The translations under genes were made by a program, and so were the position numbers. Below the pieces are notes generated by a model. That model saw only the letters and a list, made by a program, of their open reading frames with translations. It did no database searches and was not told where the DNA came from. Positions 8,557 to 16,441 of a stretch of 64,000 nucleotides of DNA are shown here, piece after piece. Source of the stretch: Chitinophaga sp. CF118 (GTDB taxonomy: Bacteria; Bacteroidota; Bacteroidia; Chitinophagales; Chitinophagaceae); assembly GCF_900112615.1 (NCBI RefSeq), contig NZ_FOMK01000002.1, positions 868,001 through 932,000 of the forward strand, in the 5' to 3' direction. Numbering within the stretch: the first letter of the stretch is position 1; each line of letters begins with the position of its first letter.

Positions 8557-11500
8557 TTAAAAATTCAAATTCATTCCTAAAGTAAATGAACGGGTAGTAG
8601 GATACTTATCACGATCATCCATACCCGGATTTAAGCCAAGCCTGTTTACTTCCGGATCTAATCCTTTGTATTTGGTAATAATAAACGTATTTAAGGTTGA
8701 GGCGTAGAAGCGTGCCCCTTTAATATATTTATTACTTATTTTATTGAATGTGTAACCCAGTGTTATATTATCTACTTTCCAGAAATTTCCATTCTCTACG
8801 TAATAACTGTTAAACTCCAGTGCATTTACTTTCAATGCTGTTTTACCAAAAACAGGGTCATAAGCAGATTTTAAAATATTATAGTTCTGAATAGCTGGGT
8901 TTTCCATATACATCCTTTGAGAGTTGATGATCTGATAATCAAATGCACCTCTCATGGTAATACTTAAATCAAATTTTTTGTAGGAAAAACTGTTATTCCA
9001 ACCCGCATAATATTTTGGCAGGCCATTCCCAATTACCTTTTTGTCTTCAAAGCTATGTGCGAAGTCATCATAATTAACAGGCTTGCCATCTTTCCCTTCA
9101 TAAATCCACTTACCATTGGCATCAATATCAATAACCTTATATCCGTAGAAATCTCCGACTCCCTTGCCAATTGTTACAATATTGGTAAAGGTTTGAATCG
9201 GTATACCTGCAAACCCGGTAGTGAAGTATGGAGTAGTTGTCTGGTATAGTTCGTTTGATAAACTAATTAGTTTGTTTGAATTGGTGGAGAAGTTAACACT
9301 TGTAGTCCATACAAAATCCTTTGATTTTACCGGTACAAAATTTAACATTATCTCTATGCCTTTATTCTCCATCTTACCCACATTGGCTGTTGTACTGGGG
9401 TATAAATTCGGAGGACTTGGTACCGCATAGTTATAAAGTAGTCCTGTGATCCGTCGATTGTAAACATCAACACTACCACTTATTCGGCCTGTTAATAAAC
9501 TAAAGTCAAGTCCAATATTTGCTTCCGCTTTTTCTTCCCACCTGATATAAGGATTCGCATTTGTAGCAGGAACAAGGATTCTTGTCCATTGGCCATTAGA
9601 ATATACATAGTCTCCATAGTTTATCAACGGCTTACTGAGAAATCCCGCTAATGGAGGATTTCCTGTTATACCATAACCTGCGCGTAGTTTTATATCATCA
9701 AACAATTTCTGATCTTTCATGAAGTTTTCGTTGGAAATTCTCCAACCTCCGGAAACAGCCCAGAAATTACCCCAGGGATTAACAGCTCCATACAACTGAC
9801 TGGCTCCTTCTCTCCTTAAACTTGCCAACAGCAGATATCTGTCTTTATAGCTATAATTTAATCTTCCGAAAAAACTAATCAGGTTTGTTTCTGTTTTATA
9901 GCTACTTACATTGGCCAGTTTATTCTTTATCCCTTCACCTAATCCTATGTTGTTATAACTAAAGAGATCAGTAGGAAAATCCTGGTTATCAGCATACGCA
10001 CCTGAAGAAACATTTTCCTGGTAAGCATACCCTCCTAAAATTACAAAGTGGTGATCTTTTAAGGATTTAGAATATTCAGCAGTCCATTCTGTAAGCCTGT
10101 CAATAGACAGGCTGGAGCTTACGGATGCAAACCCATTCAAACCGCTTTTAATGGTAGAAATATGTTTTTTGCTTTCTGAATACCCTTTATTTTCATTATA
10201 TCTGGAATACGAAAAAAGGGCAGACAGTTTTAAATTATTAACAGGTTTGTAAGTAAGCGTAGCATTCATACGGGAGTTTACATTTTTTGACTCCCCATCA
10301 CTTTCAAACAACAGTGCCATAGGATTTTCGTAATCAAAATTCCCCTTTTGTTCGTAGAAATTACCAGCAGAATCGCGTACAGGCTCTGTAGGATTGCGTA
10401 TTATTGTTTGTCTGTATATCCAGCCATTAAAGCTGTTATCGCCATTATTATTCCTTGTATAATTATTGGTTTGATTAAGTATTCCGATATTAAGCTTTAG
10501 CTTATTATCCCACATACTATGGTTCACATCTATTCTTCCTGTAAATGTGTTGTTATCACTCTTTTTAAAGATACCTTCCATTGCACGGTAATTTCCGGAA
10601 GCCAGGTAGTTTGTTGTATTGTTTCCACCTCTTATAGTCAGGTTATGCACATGTGTTAACGGTGTGCGGGTTGTTTCTTTCAACCAGTCGGTATTACTTC
10701 CTGCATCCCATGAGGCTAGTCTCGTTCCCGCCTTAATCTGGTCGCGATAATCCTGCGCAGTAAGCATATCCAGCTTTTTCGCAATAACCTGGGTAGTTGC
10801 ATAAACGCTATAATCAACACTGTTAGTCGTCGTTCCTTTTGCTCTCTTGGTGGTTATGATGATTACGCCATTAGAACCTCTCACTCCATAAATAGCGGCA
10901 GATGAACCATCCTTCAACACATCTACTGATTCTATGTCTTCAGGAGATACTGTTTTAAGGTCGCCGGGAATCCCGTCAATGATTACTAAGGGATTAGAAT
11001 TAGCTCCATATAAAGTTGTGTTTCCGCGGAGCAAAATTTGCGATCCGCCAGTAGGGTTACCACTAGGATTTGCAATGGTTAAACCGGCAACTTTACCTTG
11101 CAACAACTGACCCGCATCCACTACAGGCCCTTTAACAAAATTCTCTGCCTTTACGGATGCAACGGCACTGGTTACATCAGCCCTTCTTTGTGTTCCATAA
11201 CCGATCACCACAGCTTCCCGGAGATTTTCTACTGTTACTTTCATCACAACATCCATAGATGATTTGCCTGATGAAGGCACCTCCTGATCCTGAAATCCTA
11301 TATAAGAAAATATGAGTACTGCAGCTCCATCATTAACAGTAATTGTATATTGTCCGGCAGCATCCGTAGAGGTTCCGGTATGTCCCCCCTTTACTTTAAC
11401 ACTTACACCAATTAATGGTGTCCCATTTTCATCAGTTACTTTACCTTTTATGGTAATTTGCTCAAAGAATTCATTGGAGGTATTGGAGTTTTGAGAAGCA

Positions 11501-11874
11501 GGTTTTGCTTTCTTTTCAACTATAATGATCAGATTATCTTTTTCCAGGTAATCCAGATTAGTGTCCTTCAGGATCTTATCCAGGATAGTGGTAACAGATT
11601 GTTTACTGGCTGAAATAGATACATTCTTGTAATTAGATACCAATTTATCATTGTAAACAAATCCTAAGCCGCTCTTTTTTTGCATTCCGGTTAAAACATC
11701 CTGCAAGGTCCTGCTTTCGAATTGCATGTCAATCTTTATATCTTTGGCAGTTTGTCCTATTGAAGAACCTGCAAATAATATCTGGGTTCCTAACGTGATG
11801 AATAAAAATATCTTACAACTAATACTTATTGTTTTCTGGAAGGCATAGAGATTATACCAAATGAATTTTTTCAT
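8557..11874 (-). CDS. SusC/RagA TonB-linked outer-membrane transporter
   Basis: 1105 aa. Signal peptide region (about 1-42), then an STN (secretin/TonB N-terminal) domain (about 48-120, DIKIDMQFESRTLQDVL) that signals to a FecR-type anti-sigma factor, a carboxypeptidase-regulatory domain (about 143-225, IKGKVTDENGTPL), a plug (about 230-350, AVVIGYGTQRRADVTSAV, LVIIDGIPGD, IESVDVLKDGSSAAIYG) and a barrel ending in LNF. It imports oligosaccharides with SusD. The STN domain fits well with the adjacent FecR and sigma genes, giving a substrate-sensing trans-envelope circuit. Confidence 0.95.
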   Translation of the reverse strand: MKKFIWYNLYAFQKTISISCKIFLFITLGTQILFAGSSIGQTAKDIKIDMQFESRTLQDVLTGMQKKSGLGFVYNDKLVSNYKNVSISASKQSVTTILDKILKDTNLDYLEKDNLIIIVEKKAKPASQNSNTSNEFFEQITIKGKVTDENGTPLIGVSVKVKGGHTGTSTDAAGQYTITVNDGAAVLIFSYIGFQDQEVPSSGKSSMDVVMKVTVENLREAVVIGYGTQRRADVTSAVASVKAENFVKGPVVDAGQLLQGKVAGLTIANPSGNPTGGSQILLRGNTTLYGANSNPLVIIDGIPGDLKTVSPEDIESVDVLKDGSSAAIYGVRGSNGVIIITTKRAKGTTTNSVDYSVYATTQVIAKKLDMLTAQDYRDQIKAGTRLASWDAGSNTDWLKETTRTPLTHVHNLTIRGGNNTTNYLASGNYRAMEGIFKKSDNNTFTGRIDVNHSMWDNKLKLNIGILNQTNNYTRNNNGDNSFNGWIYRQTIIRNPTEPVRDSAGNFYEQKGNFDYENPMALLFESDGESKNVNSRMNATLTYKPVNNLKLSALFSYSRYNENKGYSESKKHISTIKSGLNGFASVSSSLSIDRLTEWTAEYSKSLKDHHFVILGGYAYQENVSSGAYADNQDFPTDLFSYNNIGLGEGIKNKLANVSSYKTETNLISFFGRLNYSYKDRYLLLASLRREGASQLYGAVNPWGNFWAVSGGWRISNENFMKDQKLFDDIKLRAGYGITGNPPLAGFLSKPLINYGDYVYSNGQWTRILVPATNANPYIRWEEKAEANIGLDFSLLTGRISGSVDVYNRRITGLLYNYAVPSPPNLYPSTTANVGKMENKGIEIMLNFVPVKSKDFVWTTSVNFSTNSNKLISLSNELYQTTTPYFTTGFAGIPIQTFTNIVTIGKGVGDFYGYKVIDIDANGKWIYEGKDGKPVNYDDFAHSFEDKKVIGNGLPKYYAGWNNSFSYKKFDLSITMRGAFDYQIINSQRMYMENPAIQNYNILKSAYDPVFGKTALKVNALEFNSYYVENGNFWKVDNITLGYTFNKISNKYIKGARFYASTLNTFIITKYKGLDPEVNRLGLNPGMDDRDKYPTTRSFTLGMNLNF

Positions 11875-12040
11875 AACATTTGCGTGGTTTGGTTAAATAA
11901 ATGGCCGTATTTCTTCTAAAATTGGCTGATCAGATCACATGGAAGTGATGCTTGTTTTCATTGTTAATACAGATTATGATGGTTAATTTTCGTGGTTTTC
12001 AGTGCATACTTATTTTTATTTGGTTGATAAATGCTTTGTA

Positions 12041-13018
12041 TCAGAATAGAACAATCTTATCTTTAATTGAATAGGTTAGTCCATTTGCTTTAGCAATAGC
12101 AAAAAGGATCTTCTCTAATGAATCGGTTGAATCAAAATTTGCGGTGAAACGTATCTCTTTCGTTGCTTCTTTTTTAAATTCTATTTTAACATTATAGCTA
12201 TTCTGCAAAATCAATGCAACGTTCATCAGTGTTTCATTTCTGAATAGGAATTTTCCCTGAATCCAGCCTATGCTTTCATTTGCATTTATGTGCGTTTTTG
12301 CCTGGTATCCGGTAGCTGTATTTACTGTAACCTGCTCATCGGGTAATAGCAGAACAGGAGTTTGCCCCCCTGATACAGCTTCTTTTACAGCCACTTTACC
12401 ACGTATTACGGTAACCTTTACCTCTTTAAATTCCTTGTACGCCTGTACATTAAAAGCAGTTCCCAATACTTCTGTCTGTGTTCCCGGAGTTTCTACCACG
12501 AAAGGTTTTTCATCATTATGCTTCACATCAAAAAAAGCTTCTCCTTCCAATAATGTTACACTCCTTGTGTCCAGGTTAAATTTCTCCGGGTACCGGATCC
12601 GGGAGCCGGCATTTAACATTGCTGTAGATCCATCACTCAAAGTCAGTTTCATTTTCTGCCCCTTTGGAACTGTTGTAATTACATATTGCGCAGGGTCTAT
12701 CCTATTGCTTTTGTAATAAAAGAATGCTGCAACAGATGCTATCAGGAATATAGCAGCAGCAACCCTCAATATAACAGGAAGCCTGATGAGTCTTTCTCTC
12801 CTGATCTGCAAATCTATTCGTTCTTTTAACCTTTGCATAACAGCCTCTTTATCAACTATTTTTTCATCAAACTCTCCTTCTGTGGAAAGCTGATCAAATA
12901 TTGATTCGAGGTACTGTTTTTCATCAACAGTACATTCACCTTTTAAATAAAGGTCCAGCAGATTTTTAAAGTCTTTTTCTTTCATTAGAGCTGACTTGAG
13001 TTGTGGAACATCAGACAA
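12041..13018 (-). CDS. FecR-family anti-sigma factor
   Basis: 325 aa. A cytoplasmic N-terminal region (about 1-80) is followed by one membrane helix (VILRVAAAIFLIASVAAFFYY, about 83-103) and the periplasmic FecR domain (about 115-215; YVITTVPKGQKMKLTLSDGS, LNAGSRIRYPEKF, EGEAFFDVKH, ETPGTQTEVLGTAFNV). A DUF4974/STN-like C-terminal domain follows (about 250-325). It holds the neighbouring sigma factor until the SusC STN domain signals. A 232-bp gap holding a long hairpin separates it from the sigma gene, so the two may not be strictly one transcript. Confidence 0.93.
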   Translation of the reverse strand: MSDVPQLKSALMKEKDFKNLLDLYLKGECTVDEKQYLESIFDQLSTEGEFDEKIVDKEAVMQRLKERIDLQIRRERLIRLPVILRVAAAIFLIASVAAFFYYKSNRIDPAQYVITTVPKGQKMKLTLSDGSTAMLNAGSRIRYPEKFNLDTRSVTLLEGEAFFDVKHNDEKPFVVETPGTQTEVLGTAFNVQAYKEFKEVKVTVIRGKVAVKEAVSGGQTPVLLLPDEQVTVNTATGYQAKTHINANESIGWIQGKFLFRNETLMNVALILQNSYNVKIEFKKEATKEIRFTANFDSTDSLEKILFAIAKANGLTYSIKDKIVLF

Positions 13019-13095
13019 GCGGCAATTATACTTTTCATATCAGTTTCACGTGGCTAATAATGAAGTGTATAAAAACAGCGCCTGGTAGTAGATGG

Positions 13096-13146
13096 AAATA
13101 AAATATTTTCCAATTGATTGAACATCAATTGGAAAATATTTTATTT
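13096..13146. terminator. Long perfect hairpin between sigma and anti-sigma genes
   Basis: Perfect 23-bp stem (13096-13118 with 13124-13146) and 5-nt loop, bounded by A/T runs. It would act as a terminator or attenuator between the sigma gene and the downstream FecR gene. Confidence 0.65.
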
Positions 13147-13230
13147 AAGGAGGAATTGGATTCAGGTGGGATTGCGGTCTGTATCCATTTGGTAGTAATC
13201 CTTGTTTATTAAGCTTGCATCTTACAGATT

Positions 13231-13255
13231 CATAGTGATAACAAATATCACTATG
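13231..13255. terminator. Hairpin overlapping the sigma stop codon
   Basis: Perfect 10-bp inverted repeat CATAGTGATA / TATCACTATG with a 5-nt loop; its right arm includes the sigma gene's TAG stop (13251-13253). No T-run follows on the minus strand, so factor-independent termination is doubtful. Confidence 0.4.
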
Positions 13256-13850
13256 GTCGAAATAACTTAATGAGGATAAATACAGAGAGGAATGCTTTCC
13301 CGTTTAGCTTTAAGTGTAAATACTTTAAAGCATTATTAATTTGTTTCTTAACCGTTTTATCAGAGATATTAAGTTTATGAGCAATTTCTTTATATGAAAG
13401 CTCTCCTTTTCTGCTTAAAATAAAAACTTCCCGCATTTTAACTGGCAGCTTATCAATTTCCTTATTTAACAGCCTTGACAAATCATTTGCGGCGAGTTGC
13501 ATTTCAAATAAATCATCTTCCTCACGGAAAAGGAAGTTCCATGATTTCCTGAAATCATTCTTTTTAATTTCATTACGAATATATCTGAAGCCACTGTATC
13601 GTGCACAGGAGAAAAGATAGGCAGAGAGAGATTCAATACCATCCAGGTTATTACGCCGTTTCCAAAATGAAACAAAGACCTCCTGAAGGATATCTTCTGC
13701 TTCTTCGGCATCCTTAATTGCTTTTACAAGATAAAAGTACAACCGCTCCCAGTACCTCATATAAATAACATCAAATGCCTCCTTATTGTCCTCTTTAAGC
13801 AAATTTAAAAGGACATCGTCTGCATACTGTTGAAGATGCGCATCATTCAT
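13251..13850 (-). CDS. ECF RNA polymerase sigma-70 factor
   Basis: 199 aa from the chosen start (MNDAHLQQY); an upstream Met at 13901 would add 17 residues (MNNSAPGLIS...) that do not look like the family. Region 2 contains FDVIYMRYWERLYFYL and AEDILQEVFVSFWKRR; region 4 contains LPVKMREVFILSRKGELSYKEIA and LNISDKTVKKQINNALKYL. This is the Bacteroidota SusC/FecR-linked sigma class, which directs transcription of its own transport operon. The GH51 gene ends about 90 bp upstream on the same strand. Confidence 0.92.
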   Translation of the reverse strand: MNDAHLQQYADDVLLNLLKEDNKEAFDVIYMRYWERLYFYLVKAIKDAEEAEDILQEVFVSFWKRRNNLDGIESLSAYLFSCARYSGFRYIRNEIKKNDFRKSWNFLFREEDDLFEMQLAANDLSRLLNKEIDKLPVKMREVFILSRKGELSYKEIAHKLNISDKTVKKQINNALKYLHLKLNGKAFLSVFILIKLFRP

Positions 13851-13940
13851 ATGTGGAAGTTGACATAAACATGAAATCAAACCTGGAGCCGAATTATTCA
13901 AGCTTTCGAACCAATGGCCGATCCTGCCAAGCGATATCTA

Positions 13941-15905
13941 TTATTTACCCTCTTTTGATTTTATCCTGATTACAGATAACGAATGAGGTGCCATACTGTA
14001 TTTGAATTGTTTTTCCGGCTTCAAAACAGTCGTTACCGGAACTACATTATCTTTTGCCTCATTCTGGCCATTTAAAAAGGTAAGTGTGGCATTACTACTT
14101 AAGGACCTGAAGCTGGAAAGATCAGCTTTAGCCAGCACTGTGGCCTCACTGGCATTTACCAGTTTAAGAATAAGATCTCCTGTTTTACTATCCTTCACAA
14201 ATGATGATGCTACACCGGTATCTTTTTTAAATGAAACGATATCCGGATAATAAACATCCCCCTGATTATTTGAAAACATTTGCTGTACATAATAATTCGG
14301 GGTAAGATGAATCTCAGCACCGGTAAAATAAATAAGGTTGGGATTCCAGGATGTATGCCCGATCCTTGCTAAAAGAGGGGCATAAGAAGCCATTCGTACC
14401 ACATCACCATTACGTTCAAGTGAAGTCATGTAAACAGCCTCAGCAAGCGCATTATAGAATGTATTGCCTCTGGAAGCATACTCCCCTAAGTATATCTTGG
14501 ATTTTTCGCGGTCATAAGTGTCATACCGACTTGTATTAGCAAGGAACCATTCCGGCTTTTCGTAATAATGTTCATCTACTATCGGCACAGCATTTTCGTT
14601 GGCAAATTTCCAGCCCAGTTCGTAATCTTCCCCTGCCGGGAATGGTCCTACTGTTCCTATTACAGTGATTTCAGGATGTTTACTTTTAACAACGTCATAA
14701 ATCAGTTTGAAACGTTCCCGGAATTCCGGTGTTTGCTTGTCTTCATTGCCAATACCCAGGTATTCCAGGTTAAAGGAAGCTGGATGGCCTGCCGCGGCTC
14801 TTTTGGCGCCCCAGGTGGAGGTTACAGGGCCGTTGGCATATTCAATCAGGTCCAGTACTTCCGCAATATAATCAGCCATTTCATCTATAGGTAATCCCCG
14901 CTGTCCTGTTCCTCCTATTTGCCAGGTACCTCCGGAATTCTGGCAACTAACAGCAGCTGGAAGAACAGGTAAAGGTTTGGCTCCTATATCTTCGCAAAAC
15001 TGGAAGTATTCGAAATACCCAAGTCCTGCAGACTGATTATAATTCCAGATATTTCTTTGCTCTTTACGCTGTTCAACTGGTCCAATGGTATTTTTCCAAC
15101 GATACATATTATCTAACCCATCGCCGTGAACCAGGCAACCACCTGGAAAACGCATGAACTTAGGCTTCAAATCTGCAATTACCTGACCAAGGTCAGACCG
15201 TAGTCCATTTACCCTACCATGAAAGGTTTTGTCCGGAATCAACGAAACCATATCAATTGCAAGGGTCCCTTTATTTTTAGCAGTAATGGCTAAAACAGCA
15301 CTGTCATCGTTATGTGTGGCTTCAATTACAGCTGTATACTTATTCCATTCTTTTGCATTTGCAGTAACAGTAGCCTCTCCATAAACATCTCCCTTTTTAC
15401 TTCGCAACTGTATGGATAATGGTATGGGATCCGCCGAAACCAGGCGGGTAAAAATTGAAAAATTATACTTCTCACCAGCCCTGATCACTATTCCATCAAA
15501 GCCCTTATTAATTAAACCTACACCCTCCTGCCCCACATCTTCTACTTTCAAAACAATATAATGGGGATTGTTTGGATGGATGGGCGTCGTGGTTTCCACA
15601 GAAATGGTTCCATACCCATAACCTTTGGTCAGGTATTCCCATGCAGTAAATGGTTGCCAGTCTTTCCTGTCGTTCGGATTATATTCAAAAGACCGGTTCT
15701 GAACCAATTCGGCGTAGAGTCCCCCATCTGCCGCATAACTGATATCTTCAAAGAAGATCCCAAACAGGTCCGGGGAAATATGTTTAATTCCAGCCACTAT
15801 CTTCTGAGCTGAGGACGTGCCTGCAAATAATAAGCAGAGGAGAATTAACAGGGATGCAGTAACCCTGCAAAATGAACTAAGCCTGGCGTATTTAATAAAA
15901 CCCAT
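13941..15905 (-). CDS. GH51 alpha-L-arabinofuranosidase
   Basis: 654 aa with signal peptide (about 1-33, ending AGTSSAQ). Starts with the family's HISPDLFGIFFEDISYAADGG. A carbohydrate-binding-like beta-sandwich (about 85-225) precedes the TIM barrel. Acid/base Glu388 lies in LGIGNED and nucleophile Glu475 in YLGEYAS; KFMRFPGGCLVHGDG marks the barrel. A C-terminal beta domain ends in MAPHSLSVIRI. It removes terminal alpha-L-Araf residues from arabinan, arabinoxylan or arabinoxyloglucan oligosaccharides, probably in the periplasm. It lies upstream of sigma/FecR/SusCD on the same strand. Confidence 0.94.
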   Translation of the reverse strand: MGFIKYARLSSFCRVTASLLILLCLLFAGTSSAQKIVAGIKHISPDLFGIFFEDISYAADGGLYAELVQNRSFEYNPNDRKDWQPFTAWEYLTKGYGYGTISVETTTPIHPNNPHYIVLKVEDVGQEGVGLINKGFDGIVIRAGEKYNFSIFTRLVSADPIPLSIQLRSKKGDVYGEATVTANAKEWNKYTAVIEATHNDDSAVLAITAKNKGTLAIDMVSLIPDKTFHGRVNGLRSDLGQVIADLKPKFMRFPGGCLVHGDGLDNMYRWKNTIGPVEQRKEQRNIWNYNQSAGLGYFEYFQFCEDIGAKPLPVLPAAVSCQNSGGTWQIGGTGQRGLPIDEMADYIAEVLDLIEYANGPVTSTWGAKRAAAGHPASFNLEYLGIGNEDKQTPEFRERFKLIYDVVKSKHPEITVIGTVGPFPAGEDYELGWKFANENAVPIVDEHYYEKPEWFLANTSRYDTYDREKSKIYLGEYASRGNTFYNALAEAVYMTSLERNGDVVRMASYAPLLARIGHTSWNPNLIYFTGAEIHLTPNYYVQQMFSNNQGDVYYPDIVSFKKDTGVASSFVKDSKTGDLILKLVNASEATVLAKADLSSFRSLSSNATLTFLNGQNEAKDNVVPVTTVLKPEKQFKYSMAPHSLSVIRIKSKEGK

Positions 15906-16441
15906 TTTAAAATAAGTTTAAACAAAGTATTGCCATAACATACCCTGGCAATGAACTTCAGTTTTGAAATTGGATTGATAAATGTTTTTGCTTTGAAGTC
16001 GTGCTATTTTTATATAAGAAAAAATCACAACGTTATATTATCTGTTATCTATACTGTTCTGCTTAAGTTGGCATTCCTTGCGATTTCATGTCCCTGAATT
16101 AAGAAAAGTACCTATTGGCAAAAAAGGGAGCCTCTTAGTTTACATAAATATTACCCATGCTTCTGTACATTTCATAACCTGGAATACGATCTTATTATTA
16201 TGTGGAATGTTTCTGAGGACGAAAACTAAGAAATTTTTTTTATTAATCGTCATTTTGACATCTATTTTAAGAATAAATGATTAAAAATAAGGTGCAACAA
16301 GTGTTCGGAGGGTATTTAAAGCCCGTTAAATAGTACTGAAGCAACAAAAAATAAATATTAATTTAATAATTGTTAATTTGACGCTTAATTTAGTATTCCA
16401 CTTATGATTACAAGCCATAGCGCTTTATAAAGTTCAACGCG
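15906..16441. promoter_or_regulatory. Divergent promoter region between GH51 and GH31
   Basis: 536 bp without a credible gene. It should hold promoters for GH51 (minus) and GH31 (plus). The segment 16119-16275 is a diverged copy of 21062-21235. I see no confident -7/-33 pair. Confidence 0.5.
16119..16275 (+). repeat. Upstream element, copy A
   Basis: About 155 bp aligning along its whole length with copy B at 21062-21235. The best core (16221-16270) shares GAAAACTAAGAAATTTTTT, then TATTAATCGTCA and a conserved inverted repeat GTCA-N3-TGAC (16249-16259), whose half-sites match in both copies while the central three bases differ (TTT here, ATA there). That pattern suggests selection on a protein-binding palindrome. 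Confidence 0.6.

Noticed and set aside
13160..13210. Similarity of about 40 bp to 21285-21335 (ATTCAGGTG ... CCATTTGG)
   Set aside because: Too many mismatches and gaps to separate from chance by eye.
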